Assembly: GCA_001648575.1 (NCBI GenBank)
Contig: LQXN01000066.1
Location: forward strand, 62,001-126,000
Origin: Sutcliffiella horikoshii DSM 8719
Lineage (GTDB): Bacteria; Bacillota; Bacilli; Bacillales; Bacillaceae_I
Direction of reading: 5' to 3'
DNA: 64,000 bases
The position numbers and the translations under genes are program-made. This document shows, in pieces, positions 45,743-55,455 of the stretch (position 1 is the stretch's first letter; each line of letters opens with the position of its first letter). The notes below the pieces were generated by a model. The model worked only from the letters and a program-made list of their open reading frames with translations. It made no database searches and was not told the DNA's origin.

Positions 45743-46624
45743 TTATTTCTTATCATGGAAGAGTTTATAAAGTGCCTGGGTTCCGCTATCCGATTCCCCT
45801 TGGGAGGAAAGTTTTACATACATCTCCCGTGCAAGGGTAAGGCCCGGTACATCAAGGCCCATTCGGTCTGCTTCATCAAGGGCGATTTCCATGTCTTTTA
45901 TAAAATGTTTTACGAAAAAGCCCGGCTCGTAATTACCAGCGATAATGCGAGGTGCAAGGTTTGACAAAGACCAGCTTCCTGCTGCTCCGCTTGAGATGCT
46001 TTTAAGTACACTCTCTGGATCCAAGCCAGCTGCATCAGCATATGCCAACGCCTCACAAACACCAATCATATTGGTGGCAATGGCAATCTGGTTGCACATT
46101 TTTGTATGTTGCCCAGCTCCTGCCTCGCCTTGATGAATGATGTTTGCACCAAACGAATGAAAGATTGGAAGACAAGCCTCAAAAGCATCTTTGTCTCCAC
46201 CAACCATTACGGTCAGCCTACCTTCCCGCGCACCGATGTCTCCACCAGAAACGGGGGCATCTAAACTGTGTAAGTGCCGTTCCTTTGCTTGATGATAGAT
46301 TTGCTTGGCGAGTGTCGGCGTCGAGGTGGTCATATCAATGAGATAGGCACCATTCTTTGCATGGTTTAAAATGCCATTCTCACCCAAATACACATCCTCT
46401 ACATCCTTAGGATAACCAACCATCGTAATTACCACATCCGCTCCGCGCGCAGCCTCCTTGGCACTACTCCTCCAAACAGCCCCACGCTCCACCAACCCCA
46501 TAGCCTTCTCCTGCGACCGAGTATACACACACACCTCAAAACCACGCTCCAACAAATGCCCCGCCATACTACTCCCCATCACACCAGTGCCAATAAATGC
46601 AACTTTAGTTATTTCTGTATTCAT
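45743..46624 (-). CDS. ykwC: Beta-hydroxyacid dehydrogenase family protein (YkwC-like)
   Basis: About 293 residues. The N-terminal NAD-binding motif FIGTGVMGSSMAGHLLERG is followed by the substrate-site DAPVSGGDIGAREGRL and the catalytic lysine in GAGQHTKMCNQ. This is the 3-hydroxyisobutyrate / tartronate semialdehyde reductase family; the substrate is unknown. Start ATG 46624 lies 10 nt after AGGAGG. The first 80 or so codons (46381-46585) use third-position G and T almost exclusively, unlike the rest of the gene, which makes the + strand C/A-rich here. A GGGGTC-AGA-CCCC hairpin abuts the ribosome site. Confidence 0.92.
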   Translation of the reverse strand: MNTEITKVAFIGTGVMGSSMAGHLLERGFEVCVYTRSQEKAMGLVERGAVWRSSAKEAARGADVVITMVGYPKDVEDVYLGENGILNHAKNGAYLIDMTTSTPTLAKQIYHQAKERHLHSLDAPVSGGDIGAREGRLTVMVGGDKDAFEACLPIFHSFGANIIHQGEAGAGQHTKMCNQIAIATNMIGVCEALAYADAAGLDPESVLKSISSGAAGSWSLSNLAPRIIAGNYEPGFFVKHFIKDMEIALDEADRMGLDVPGLTLAREMYVKLSSQGESDSGTQALYKLFHDKK

Positions 46625-46639
46625 GCGCAAAATCCTCCT

Positions 46640-46652
46640 GGGGTCTGACCCC
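46640..46652. repeat. GGGG-TCTG-CCCC hairpin motif, copy 2
   Basis: GGGG (46640-46643), TCTGA loop, CCCC (46649-46652), followed by TTTTCAAAATTTT on the + strand. It sits directly 5' of the ykwC ribosome site and has the same orientation and distance to a C/A-biased block as copy 1. Confidence 0.7.
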
Positions 46653-46910
46653 TTTTCAAAATTTTTTTATAATCCTTTTAGTCTCCCGCAATTTTCATCT
46701 GTTTTTCATTCTCTCATTATACATTGTTCGCTAGTAGTCTGGTAGGTTGTGTTATGGATGGTTTGGAGAGAGTTTAGGTGTAGTAAGGTGCGGTGTAATT
46801 AGTTATAATATTTAGAAAAATAAAGAAATTTGTAGTATAATAGGGAATATTGGAAATTGTTTTGGAGCGGATTATTTAAAATCATGAATTTATTAAGAAG
46901 GGAGGAATGG

Positions 46911-48779
46911 ATGTTGAGGACCTCTGAATCTTTCATTAAGGGTAGTAAAGAACAACCGATAGAATCAATCACGAAAGTGCAATTGATCATTGTGGTATCT
47001 GAAGCGGGAATTATCCAATATGTATCATCCACTTGTAAAGCTTTACTGGGCTATGCAAAGAAGGAGTTGATAGATACCCGGTTGGAGACATGGATTAATT
47101 CCGAGGATTTGTATTTAATCGAGAGTTTGATCTATCAGCCTTCCCATCAGACGCATTGCTACTTCCGCATGAAAAAGAAAGATGACTCACTCATTTGGAT
47201 GGATGCCATTCTTTCTGAAGTGAATTCACCGATGGCGGAGGAAAAGGAAATAGTGTTGCAGCTCTCTCGCACCTCGGACCATGAAAATCCAACCAAACAT
47301 GAGATGGGATCCTCTATCACAATGTCAGCATTGCCAAACAAGCAGGATATACATAATGAGGAACTGGAAGAAGTGCAGGAGAATGAAGATTATTCCGCAT
47401 ACGATCTTATTGAGTATTTACCAAATGGGGTTTTCATTTTTGTAGATGGAATAATCAAGTATGTCAATGAAGCAGGTACCGCCATGCTCGGTGCAGATAA
47501 GAAGGAACAAATACTAGAAACTTCAGTTTATGAATACATAGAAGAAAATTATCATGAGATAGTCGAAAAACGGATTAAATCTGTCCAGCAGGGCTTTCGT
47601 GTCGGTCAGATGGAGCAACGGTGGAAGCGGTTTGATGGAAGGGCGATAGATGTAGAGATCATCTCCAACCATACCATGTTCAAAGGGAAATCTGCGTCTT
47701 TTGTGATGCTGGTTGATATTTCACATAGAAAGAATTTTCATAAAATACTTCAGAATAGTAGAGAGCGATTCCGGAAGTTGATACAAAACTCTATCGATAC
47801 CATTGGTGTCATTTGTGATGAGAAATGGACTTTTATTAATGAGTCGGGATTGAAAATGTTTGAAGTGGATAACTATGGAGATATTTTTGGTCAGTCTGTA
47901 TATGGAAATATTAAGGAAGAAGATTTTCAAATAATATGGAGGGAAGTTCACCAACAACAAGGTGGGACAAAGTTACCGACATATTTCCAAGAATGGACGA
48001 CGATGAAAGGTAATAATGTCTATACCGAGTTTGTTGGGATCCCTACCACTTATCTTGGAAAAGAAGCGCTTCAGGTCATCATTCGCGATATAACAGAACG
48101 AAAACAGGCGGAGGCATTGATGCTTCAATCGGAAAAACTCTCGGTAGCTGGGCAATTGGCCGCTGGTATCGCCCATGAAATTCGGAATCCTCTTACCGCG
48201 ATCAAAGGGTTTTTTAAACTTCTTGAAAGGGACATGGAGGAAAAGAAAGAGTATTTTCAAATCATTGAATCAGAACTGAGTAGAATAGAGCTTATCTTAA
48301 GTGAACTGCTCTTATTGGCTAAGCCTCATCAAGTTTATGTTCATCAGGTTTCCGTGCATTCCCTGTTAAAAGATGTCGCAACATTGCTCGAAACGCAGGC
48401 AATCATGAATAATGTATGGTTTGATTTGAAAATGAATGCTGATGCTCCAACGTTTATATGTGATGAGAATCAAATGAAACAGGTGTTTATCAATTTGATC
48501 AAGAATGGTATTGAGGCGATGCCAAACGGAGGGACTATTTTTATTGATACTGAAGATATGGAAGATGAAGTGATCATCAGACTTCGTGATGAAGGAACTG
48601 GAATTCCGGAAGATATCATCGCAAGATTGGGAGAGCCCTTTTTTACGACCAAAACAACTGGTACGGGATTAGGGTTGATGATTACATTCAACATAATTAA
48701 AAACCATAATGGCAAGGTTCATGTCACAAGTGAAGTGAATAAAGGGACGACAATAGAAGTCCGCTTTCCAAGAGGTTAA
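46911..48779 (+). CDS. PAS-domain sensor histidine kinase, sporulation-kinase type
   Basis: About 622 residues and no membrane helix, so probably cytosolic. Three PAS-like domains lie at about 20-110, 160-280 and 285-400, the last two closed by MLVDISHRK and IIRDITERKQAE. A HisKA domain follows, with His in AAGIAHEIRNPLTAIKGF (about 422), and then a HATPase domain with NLIKNGIEAMPNGG, DEGTGIPED and TGTGLGLMI. No response regulator is adjacent. The layout is that of KinA/KinE-type kinases that feed the Spo0F phosphorelay. ATG 46911 is chosen because GGGAGG lies directly upstream; an in-frame codon at 46857 lacks a site. Confidence 0.9.
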   Translation: MLRTSESFIKGSKEQPIESITKVQLIIVVSEAGIIQYVSSTCKALLGYAKKELIDTRLETWINSEDLYLIESLIYQPSHQTHCYFRMKKKDDSLIWMDAILSEVNSPMAEEKEIVLQLSRTSDHENPTKHEMGSSITMSALPNKQDIHNEELEEVQENEDYSAYDLIEYLPNGVFIFVDGIIKYVNEAGTAMLGADKKEQILETSVYEYIEENYHEIVEKRIKSVQQGFRVGQMEQRWKRFDGRAIDVEIISNHTMFKGKSASFVMLVDISHRKNFHKILQNSRERFRKLIQNSIDTIGVICDEKWTFINESGLKMFEVDNYGDIFGQSVYGNIKEEDFQIIWREVHQQQGGTKLPTYFQEWTTMKGNNVYTEFVGIPTTYLGKEALQVIIRDITERKQAEALMLQSEKLSVAGQLAAGIAHEIRNPLTAIKGFFKLLERDMEEKKEYFQIIESELSRIELILSELLLLAKPHQVYVHQVSVHSLLKDVATLLETQAIMNNVWFDLKMNADAPTFICDENQMKQVFINLIKNGIEAMPNGGTIFIDTEDMEDEVIIRLRDEGTGIPEDIIARLGEPFFTTKTTGTGLGLMITFNIIKNHNGKVHVTSEVNKGTTIEVRFPRG

Positions 48780-48975
48780 AAGGGAGAACAAGGGTGGGAC
48801 AAGAATATAATAGGGGAAAAGTGCTAATCCTTAAAATAATATACCGCCTAGTTGTTGGAATCCAGCGCAACCAATGGCAAACCATCTGTATTACTTTACA
48901 GAAAATTCCCTATACATTTTCCTTAAAGGATAGTATCATAGGAGACTAATCTTTGAAATAGGAGTAATAAAAAAC

Positions 48976-50319
48976 ATGAAACAGCATGAACAATGGACAT
49001 CAAAAGTCGGCTTCATATTAGCAGCAGCGGGATCGGCAATCGGTCTCGGGGCCATTTGGAAATTTCCTTATATGGCTGGAATGAACGGTGGAGGGATATT
49101 TTTCCTCTTGTTTATCCTCTTTACACTCCTGATTGGAGCACCGATGATCTTGGCGGAGTTTATTATAGGAAGATCTACACAAAAGGATGCCATAACTGCA
49201 TATAAAGTGTTGGCAAAGAATTCTAAATGGCATTACATAGGAATCCTTGGTGTAGGGGCTTCTTTCATCCTCCTTTCTTTTTATAGTGTGGTTGGTGGTT
49301 GGATTGTTACATATTTAGGGAAGAGCATCACTGGCGGATTATCACAATTCACCCTTGAACAATATGGGGGGTTGTTTGATCAGGCCATAGCAAATCCCGT
49401 TCAGGTGTTGATAGCCCAATTTATATTTTTAGGAATTACGATATGGGTTGTGCAAGCAGGGGTTCAAAGCGGAATTGAAAAAGCCAGTAAAATATTAATG
49501 CCATTATTATTCATCATTTTTATTGTATTACTGGTTAGATCTCTCACGTTAGACGGCGCAATGGACGGTGTGCGTTTCTTCTTACAGCCAGATTCTTCCC
49601 TTATCACGCCTAATACATTTTTAATGGCATTGGGAATGGCCCTTTTCTCTTTAAGTGTAGGTATTTCCATAATGGTCACCTATAGTTCTTATCTGGAAAA
49701 AGGAGAAAATTTAGTTCGGTCGGCAGGATCGGTGGTGGGACTTAACATCATCATTTCTTTACTTTCGGGTCTTGTCATCTTCCCGGCGGTATTTGCATTG
49801 GGATTACAGCCTGATGAAGGACCGGGCTTGGTGTTTGTCGTGCTTCCGGCAGTTTTTGACCAATTGCCGCTTGGCGGTATTTTCTTGACCCTGTTCTTGG
49901 TACTGCTTTTATTTGCGACCTTGACCTCTGCCTTTTCCATTTTGGAGATTATTGTTGCAGTCATTGTAAAGGATAATCAAGACAAAAGAAGAAGAATTGC
50001 AATCATAGCCGGTTTCATCATTTTTGTAATGGGAATTCCTTCAGCACTTTCATTTGGTTTACTCTCACATATTAACATTGGGGAACTAATTATTTTTGAT
50101 GCTGCAGACTTCCTAGTGAGTAATATCGCATTGCCTCTTGGTTCATTTTTGATATCAATATTCGTTGGGTGGCGAATTCCTAAAAATATTTTGGAAGATG
50201 AGTTCTTCCAAGGCTCAACAGTGAAGAAAGGCTTGTTTCAAGTATGGTATTACTTGATCAGGTATGTGATCCCATTTGCTATCCTCTTGGTATTCTTTCA
50301 ATCCATCGGGTTATTTTAA
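48976..50319 (+). CDS. Sodium-dependent transporter, NSS family
   Basis: 447 residues with about eleven membrane helices. The first helix carries the sodium- and substrate-binding [20 protein letters not shown] (about 11-30), a hallmark of neurotransmitter-sodium symporters. ATAGGAG lies before the ATG. Substrates of this bacterial branch (YhdH-like) are usually amino acids. A terminator follows at once. Confidence 0.92.
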   Translation: MKQHEQWTSKVGFILAAAGSAIGLGAIWKFPYMAGMNGGGIFFLLFILFTLLIGAPMILAEFIIGRSTQKDAITAYKVLAKNSKWHYIGILGVGASFILLSFYSVVGGWIVTYLGKSITGGLSQFTLEQYGGLFDQAIANPVQVLIAQFIFLGITIWVVQAGVQSGIEKASKILMPLLFIIFIVLLVRSLTLDGAMDGVRFFLQPDSSLITPNTFLMALGMALFSLSVGISIMVTYSSYLEKGENLVRSAGSVVGLNIIISLLSGLVIFPAVFALGLQPDEGPGLVFVVLPAVFDQLPLGGIFLTLFLVLLLFATLTSAFSILEIIVAVIVKDNQDKRRRIAIIAGFIIFVMGIPSALSFGLLSHINIGELIIFDAADFLVSNIALPLGSFLISIFVGWRIPKNILEDEFFQGSTVKKGLFQVWYYLIRYVIPFAILLVFFQSIGLF

Positions 50320-50326
50320 TAGCTAT

Positions 50327-50357
50327 CAATAATCGTCGGACAACTTGTCCGGCGATT
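50327..50357 (+). terminator. Terminator after the NSS transporter gene
   Basis: AATCGTCGGACA pairs with GTCCGGCGATT, with one wobble, and a T run follows. Confidence 0.85.
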
Positions 50358-50632
50358 TTTTATTAGGCCATCTTTGAGCAAATTCCGATTTCCAATTACA
50401 TGCCAGCATGATGAAAAGAGCTTTTTGTGGGCACACCAATTTCATTCTATAGGATAAACAAGGAACCTATTACATAATTTCCTATTGGGAAACTTGGTAC
50501 CCAGGGCAGCTAATAACCCCACTATTTTCTCTCCATTTTCCCAATATGATTTTCCTGTATCAGATGGTAAACTCTTGTTAATAGTTCTTAATAGTGAGAA
50601 TTATTAAAAATCTTATTCAAGGAGTGAATCTA

Positions 50633-51778
50633 TTGAAGAAGTGGATGAAGAGTTTTTCAGTTATACTTATTGCAATATTGGCTTTCTCGTTAGCTTTTGG
50701 AACTGCTCAGGCAGAGTCTTCTAATCCGAATGCTAGTGTAAAGAAAGAATACTTAATTGGGTTTGCAAAAGGAAACAAGGCAAGTGCACAGACCTCCCAA
50801 AATCTGGTTACAGCAGCAGGGGGAGAAGTTCAACACACATTCCAATACATGGATGTAGTGGAAGTTTCGTTACCTGAAAAAGCTGCAGAAGCATTGAAGA
50901 AGAATCCTAACATAGCATTCGTAGAGGAAAACGTAGAGGTTATGGCGACTGCCCAAACAGTACCTTGGGGCATCCCGCATATCAAAGCAGACAAAGCACA
51001 TGCTGCCGGTGTGACAGGAAGCGGAGTGAAAGTGGCAATCCTTGATACAGGGATCGACGCCAATCATGCAGACTTAAATGTAAGAGGCGGAGCAAGTTTT
51101 GTGGCAGGTGAGCCGAATGCCCTTCAAGATGGAAATGGACACGGAACTCACGTGGCCGGTACGGTTGCCGCATTGAATAATTCAACTGGCGTTCTAGGGG
51201 TCGCTTACAACGCAGACCTTTATGCGGTAAAAGTTCTTAGCGCTTCAGGTAGTGGGACTTTAAGTGGCATCGCACAAGGTATTGAATGGTCCATTGCAAA
51301 TGGAATGGATGTAATCAATATGAGTCTTGGTGGAAGCTCTGGGTCTACTGCACTCCAACAAGCTTGTAATAATGCCTACAATAGAGGCATTGTTGTAATT
51401 GCTGCTGCTGGGAATTCCGGCTCTTCAGGAAATCGCAACACTATCGGGTACCCTGCAAGATATAGTTCAGTAATCGCAGTGGGAGCAGTGGATTCCAATA
51501 ACAACCGCGCTTCTTTCTCCAGTGTTGGAAATGAGCTGGAAGTAATGGCGCCGGGTGCTAATATCTTGAGCACGACTCCTGGTAATAACTATGCATCCTT
51601 CAACGGAACGTCCATGGCAGCTCCACATGTTGCAGGAGCAGCAGCATTGATAAAAGCAAAATATCCTAGCATGACAAATGTCCAAATTCGTGATCGTTTA
51701 AGAAATACGGCTACAAACCTTGGTGATCCTTTCTTTTATGGAAACGGAGTAATCAATGTAGAAAGTGCTTTACAATAA
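50633..51778 (+). CDS. Secreted subtilisin-family serine protease
   Basis: 381 residues from TTG 50633, chosen since CAAGGAG lies 8 nt upstream. A signal peptide ends TAQA-ES (about 27). An I9 propeptide (about 35-105) is followed by a mature enzyme that probably begins [13 protein letters not shown]. The catalytic triad is Asp in AILDTGID, His in [10 protein letters not shown] and Ser in [15 protein letters not shown], with the oxyanion Asn in [10 protein letters not shown]. The mature part resembles alkaline subtilisins of the BPN'/Savinase group. No prodomain-independent accessory domain. A terminator follows. Confidence 0.96.
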   Translation: MKKWMKSFSVILIAILAFSLAFGTAQAESSNPNASVKKEYLIGFAKGNKASAQTSQNLVTAAGGEVQHTFQYMDVVEVSLPEKAAEALKKNPNIAFVEENVEVMATAQTVPWGIPHIKADKAHAAGVTGSGVKVAILDTGIDANHADLNVRGGASFVAGEPNALQDGNGHGTHVAGTVAALNNSTGVLGVAYNADLYAVKVLSASGSGTLSGIAQGIEWSIANGMDVINMSLGGSSGSTALQQACNNAYNRGIVVIAAAGNSGSSGNRNTIGYPARYSSVIAVGAVDSNNNRASFSSVGNELEVMAPGANILSTTPGNNYASFNGTSMAAPHVAGAAALIKAKYPSMTNVQIRDRLRNTATNLGDPFFYGNGVINVESALQ

Positions 51779-51806
51779 ATAATTATCCCCCCTGTAACAC
51801 CAATAA

Positions 51807-51840
51807 AAAATGCCTGTCCCTTTAACGGGGCGGGCATTTT
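51807..51840 (+). terminator. Terminator after the subtilisin gene
   Basis: AAAATGCCTGTCCC and GGGGCGGGCATTTT pair with one mismatch. Confidence 0.8.
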
Positions 51841-51997
51841 GAGTTTCTCCTGGAAAAAACCACTCTCATACCCTAAACTTTATGCTACCTTTAAAAGGAC
51901 AAATACCAAAAAAATATTTTTTCCCTAAAGTTGAAACTATTTCTAGTCAGTATGCATCTTAAATTTAGAACAAATAGAAAAAGGGGGTGAGCATGCT

Positions 51998-52567
51998 TTG
52001 CACCTAGTAGACAGACTGAAAAACAAAGAAGAATCCGCATTGCAGGAACTAATGTCCCTTTATGGAGACTATCTTTTCCGGACAGCGTTCCTGCTATTAA
52101 AGGATAAACAAGCCTGTGAAGAAGTCGTACAGGACACCTTCATTACAGCGTACGAAAAAATTAATCAATTGGTTGAAGAAGAAAAATTGAAAAGCTGGCT
52201 CACCTCGATTACCATCAATCGCTGCAGGATGCTAATGCGGAAATGGAGTTGGAAGAATATCCTCTTAAATTTTGATTGGACAGAACGGGTTCAAGGGGAT
52301 GAAAAAGTTGATGGTCCTGAGACGAGACTTATTGTAAATTTTGAAAATAAATCCCTCAGTGAAGCGATACAGAAATTGGATTACAAATATCGGGAAGTAA
52401 TTATTCTTTATTATTTCAATGAATTAAAAGTCAGTGAAATCGCATTGTTGTTGAAGATGGCGGAAAGTACGGTAAAATCCAGACTGAAACGGGGCCGGAC
52501 TTATTTGAAGGATATTTTGGCGAAAGGGGAGGATGGAAGTGTCTCTGAAAGAAAATCGAACTTTTAA
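51998..52567 (+). CDS. ECF-type RNA polymerase sigma factor
   Basis: 189 residues with canonical regions 2 (EEVVQDTFITAYEKINQL, about 44-61) and 4 (YREVIILYYFNELKVSEIALLLKMAESTVKSRLKRG, about 131-166), unlike the degenerate fused copies at 32.8-37 kb. The TTG start lies 9 nt after GGGGGTGAG. It overlaps the next gene, a short membrane protein, by 35 bp; that gene is likely its membrane regulator. Confidence 0.9.
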   Translation: MHLVDRLKNKEESALQELMSLYGDYLFRTAFLLLKDKQACEEVVQDTFITAYEKINQLVEEEKLKSWLTSITINRCRMLMRKWSWKNILLNFDWTERVQGDEKVDGPETRLIVNFENKSLSEAIQKLDYKYREVIILYYFNELKVSEIALLLKMAESTVKSRLKRGRTYLKDILAKGEDGSVSERKSNF

Positions 52568-52877
52568 GGATAAATTGAATCAGGAACTTGCAGAGGTCCG
52601 TTTTAGCGGACATGGAAAGGTGTTAAGTAAAACACATCCAAAGAGCTATAGAGAGAAGCTTTCATCCATTTGGAATAAGGAATTGCATATTCCTGTTTTA
52701 CCTATTGTGTTGGCAGCTGGATTGATTATGACGACGGTTAGTATGAAAAGCACCCTGTTTGACCGCGCTCCAAATCTAATGGCAGACCGGGAAATGATTG
52801 AATTTGCAGGTTACACCTATTGGAAAGATGACTTTGAAAGAGCGGTGAAACTTCATGAAAATAAGAATCAAAATTAA
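52533..52877 (+). CDS. Putative single-span partner of the ECF sigma factor
   Basis: 114 residues with an N-terminal charged part (1-50), one hydrophobic segment (about 53-70) and an outer tail. No zinc-finger CxxC is visible, so the common ZAS anti-sigma fold is not apparent. Its place, overlapping the sigma gene and the following gene, is typical of an anti-sigma factor, but this is inferred. Starts at an ATG in GGAAGTG-type context. Confidence 0.65.
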   Translation: MEVSLKENRTFKDKLNQELAEVRFSGHGKVLSKTHPKSYREKLSSIWNKELHIPVLPIVLAAGLIMTTVSMKSTLFDRAPNLMADREMIEFAGYTYWKDDFERAVKLHENKNQN

Positions 52878-55089
52878 GCACCTTGTTCTGACTGTAACGG
52901 CTTTGGCATTATTCGTCCCTATTTTTCTTTTTTTAATTCAACCTCAGCTGACCATTTACATGGCTGAGAGGCAAATGGCAAAAGGGGAGCCGGCAGGAAA
53001 AGAAAGAATACTAGATCTTTTGGATAACGGAAATATCTTTTCAGAGCAACGGTTCTCTCTTATAAGGGAATACATGATAAATGATTCGACATCCTTGGAT
53101 TATGATGTTTATGTTGGAACAACCTCGACATACTGGTCTGACGTTGATCAGGCTAAAATAAAATTCTCCATGGAGGAACGATTGCCTTATCTTCTAGAGT
53201 ATATTGAAACGGGGCCGATAGACGGTTATATGGAATCGGCTGCAGGTGAAGCGGCAAATCATTATCATTTTGAAGGAGATTGGATAAAGGGCGATAAAGT
53301 GCTGCAAGTGGCATTGGACAGAGGGAACAGTACGTACTTCAGATCCGACTTGGCAACAAAGCAGATCGAACTCGCAGTTCGGAATGGAGAATATGAGCGT
53401 GCCTTAAGCTATATTGAAAAGTTCTATAAAATCGTATCAGAAGACGACATATACACAAATGCAGTGGCGGTAAAAGCACATGCAGAAATTCTTTTGATCA
53501 ATGGGGAGTATCAAAAGGCACTTGCCATTGTTGAGGAAGCCTTGTCGGATTTATATACAAAGCACGAAGAAAACCACGATATAGAAAGCAGAGATAATGA
53601 AGAATCTCCCGTAGAAAAGCGGCTCAGAGATATTAAAGACAGAATAAAAGATGGGGGATACACATTCAATACAGTAAGTGGAAAAGTGTTTAAAAACGAA
53701 AGGGGAAAGTCGCCTTTTGAAGGAATCGGTGTCTTCCTCCGAGAGAAAAATGCCCTGCATTACAGTATTTCTTTTGGGCCAGGTGAACATTACCAAGCGG
53801 TGACGGACAAAAATGGTGAATACAAGTTCCATAATGTCCCTCCTGGAAGTTATCAGCTGTTTTTTGGTTTTACCTTCGATCAAATAGACGGTTATGCACT
53901 ATCCATGCCTTCCAATCCGTGGATTGAAGTGGAAGACGGGGACGTAATAGCCTATGATTCAATTATTAATCCGTTGATTGAAATTTATCACCCGGTAAAT
54001 TCTGAAGAGATTATAAGAGATGATATTCAATTTTCATGGGAACCTGTAGAAGGAGCGGCCTATTACAGCATCAGTGTTGGAAGGGAAATAGAAGGCGGGG
54101 CGATTTCCTATCATCTGAAAAGTGGCATCAAAACACCAGAGTTTACCGTAACAAAGGAAGAACTTCATTATTCTCAAGGGGGAATCCAATTTACTGAGGA
54201 AAGTGATTGGGAGGAAATAGACTACAACTCGGTACTTGGCTTTGCGGATCCGAGCGGCCGCTTTTTCTGGAATGTGCAGGCTCATAATGAAGATGGCGAT
54301 CTCCTTACACAAAGTCAGGGATATAGATTAGGAGAAGATACATTTGGAAACTTGCCCATGTTCTATCTGAAAAATCGAGAGCTGACAGAAGCAGATAAAG
54401 TATTGCTAAAGAACAAGCCTGAGGAAGCATTGGGAATGTATAAAGAAAGCTTTGAGAATAATCCAGATGATTTGCACAGTCTACTCATGATCAGTAAAAT
54501 TATCGGTGTCGAATCAGATGTGCACAATAACTCGTCAAAAGACTTGGCAATCCCTTACCTTGAGGAGCTGGCAAGGAAAGCGCCGAGTGAATCCATTTTC
54601 AGTGATATTTTAGAGTATCATTATGAAAAGAAGGATTGGCACTCCTATGATATGTGGTATGGAGAATACCAAAAAATCAAGGGAGATATACTGGATGAAT
54701 ATATAGAAGGAATGCGCGCAAACGCCCTCATGAAACAAGGGAAGTACACGGAGGCAAGAACCCAATTTCAACGGGTGATGGAGCAAGGATATCGACATGA
54801 GCAGATAGGGGAATGGATTGCTTTAGAAATATTTCTTGGAACCCCGCTGGAAAGAGTGGAAGCCTTGGGGAAAAAATATCCTGAGCAAGGTATCTATGAC
54901 ACGAGGATTGACTGGAAGAGATTAGTCGGAAATATCATACACGAACAAGTAGAATATGATGATTATAATGTTGAATTAAAGAAAGTGATGGAATGGCTGG
55001 TAAAAGAGGAAAACAAACAAATAGAATCGTGGAAAACATCTACGGATAAGGTGGAGTTAAAGAGATTTGTAGACGAGTTGAGGAAGTAG
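52855..55089 (+). CDS. Large membrane-anchored protein with TPR-like and CarboxypepD_reg-like domains
   Basis: 744 residues. An N-terminal membrane helix (about 9-29) is followed by an extracellular region. Helical repeats (about 90-250) read like tetratricopeptide repeats. A beta domain (about 270-330) with the KTxDKNGEYKFHNVPPGSYQL-like pattern (here VTDKNGEYKFHNVPPGSYQL) matches carboxypeptidase-regulatory-like domains, and a second beta region around 375-480 is fibronectin-like. C-terminal helical repeats (about 510-740) follow. It is co-transcribed with the ECF sigma factor and a small membrane protein, so it may be the regulated output or sensor. Function unknown. Confidence 0.75.
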   Translation: MKIRIKIKHLVLTVTALALFVPIFLFLIQPQLTIYMAERQMAKGEPAGKERILDLLDNGNIFSEQRFSLIREYMINDSTSLDYDVYVGTTSTYWSDVDQAKIKFSMEERLPYLLEYIETGPIDGYMESAAGEAANHYHFEGDWIKGDKVLQVALDRGNSTYFRSDLATKQIELAVRNGEYERALSYIEKFYKIVSEDDIYTNAVAVKAHAEILLINGEYQKALAIVEEALSDLYTKHEENHDIESRDNEESPVEKRLRDIKDRIKDGGYTFNTVSGKVFKNERGKSPFEGIGVFLREKNALHYSISFGPGEHYQAVTDKNGEYKFHNVPPGSYQLFFGFTFDQIDGYALSMPSNPWIEVEDGDVIAYDSIINPLIEIYHPVNSEEIIRDDIQFSWEPVEGAAYYSISVGREIEGGAISYHLKSGIKTPEFTVTKEELHYSQGGIQFTEESDWEEIDYNSVLGFADPSGRFFWNVQAHNEDGDLLTQSQGYRLGEDTFGNLPMFYLKNRELTEADKVLLKNKPEEALGMYKESFENNPDDLHSLLMISKIIGVESDVHNNSSKDLAIPYLEELARKAPSESIFSDILEYHYEKKDWHSYDMWYGEYQKIKGDILDEYIEGMRANALMKQGKYTEARTQFQRVMEQGYRHEQIGEWIALEIFLGTPLERVEALGKKYPEQGIYDTRIDWKRLVGNIIHEQVEYDDYNVELKKVMEWLVKEENKQIESWKTSTDKVELKRFVDELRK

Positions 55090-55099
55090 TAATAGAGGA

Positions 55100-55124
55100 A
55101 AAGGAACGCCAGGAGCGTTCCTTT
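55100..55124. terminator. Left copy of the terminator hairpin at B element 6
   Basis: AAAGGAACGC (55100-55109) and GCGTTCCTTT (55115-55124) around CAGGA. The right copy has identical arms with loop ACGAA. Confidence 0.85.
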
Positions 55125-55343
55125 CAGTGTGTAGACAAAATTATTTTATCTTTAAGATATGCAAAACCTGTGTTGATCGTAGTGGAAGGCGCGCAGACTT
55201 CTGCGGGAGGAAGGGACAGGAAGACCCCGCAGGGCGTAAGCCCGAGGAGGCTTCCGGACCGCCCGCGAAAAGCGAAGCGCCTGGAACGAAGATCAACAGC
55301 AGGATGCAAATTTAAAAATATTTAGGGCTTTGTCAACAGTCTG
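55125..55343 (-). mobile_element. B element 6 (inverted orientation)
   Basis: A complete 219-bp element. On the plus strand it starts CAGTGTGTAGACAAAA and ends GCTTTGTCAACAGTCTG, which is the canonical pair of ends. The core and inner helix (GGAAG/CTTCC) are nearly identical to B element 4. Confidence 0.88.
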
Positions 55344-55372
55344 AAAGGAACGCACGAAGCGTTCCTTTTTCT
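55344..55372. terminator. Right copy of the terminator hairpin at B element 6
   Basis: AAAGGAACGC (55344-55353) and GCGTTCCTTT (55359-55368) around ACGAA, followed by a T run. Confidence 0.88.
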
Positions 55373-55455
55373 AATAGGCTGTTTTGTATTTTCCAATCAA
55401 CCCTTTATATTAATTACTGACCTTTTTTACCTGTTGAAGCAATGAAAAGATAACA

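Noticed and set aside
45577-45840. An open frame covering the right half of B element 5
   Set aside because: It crosses the repeat and the terminator hairpin and antisense ykwC, with no ribosome site.
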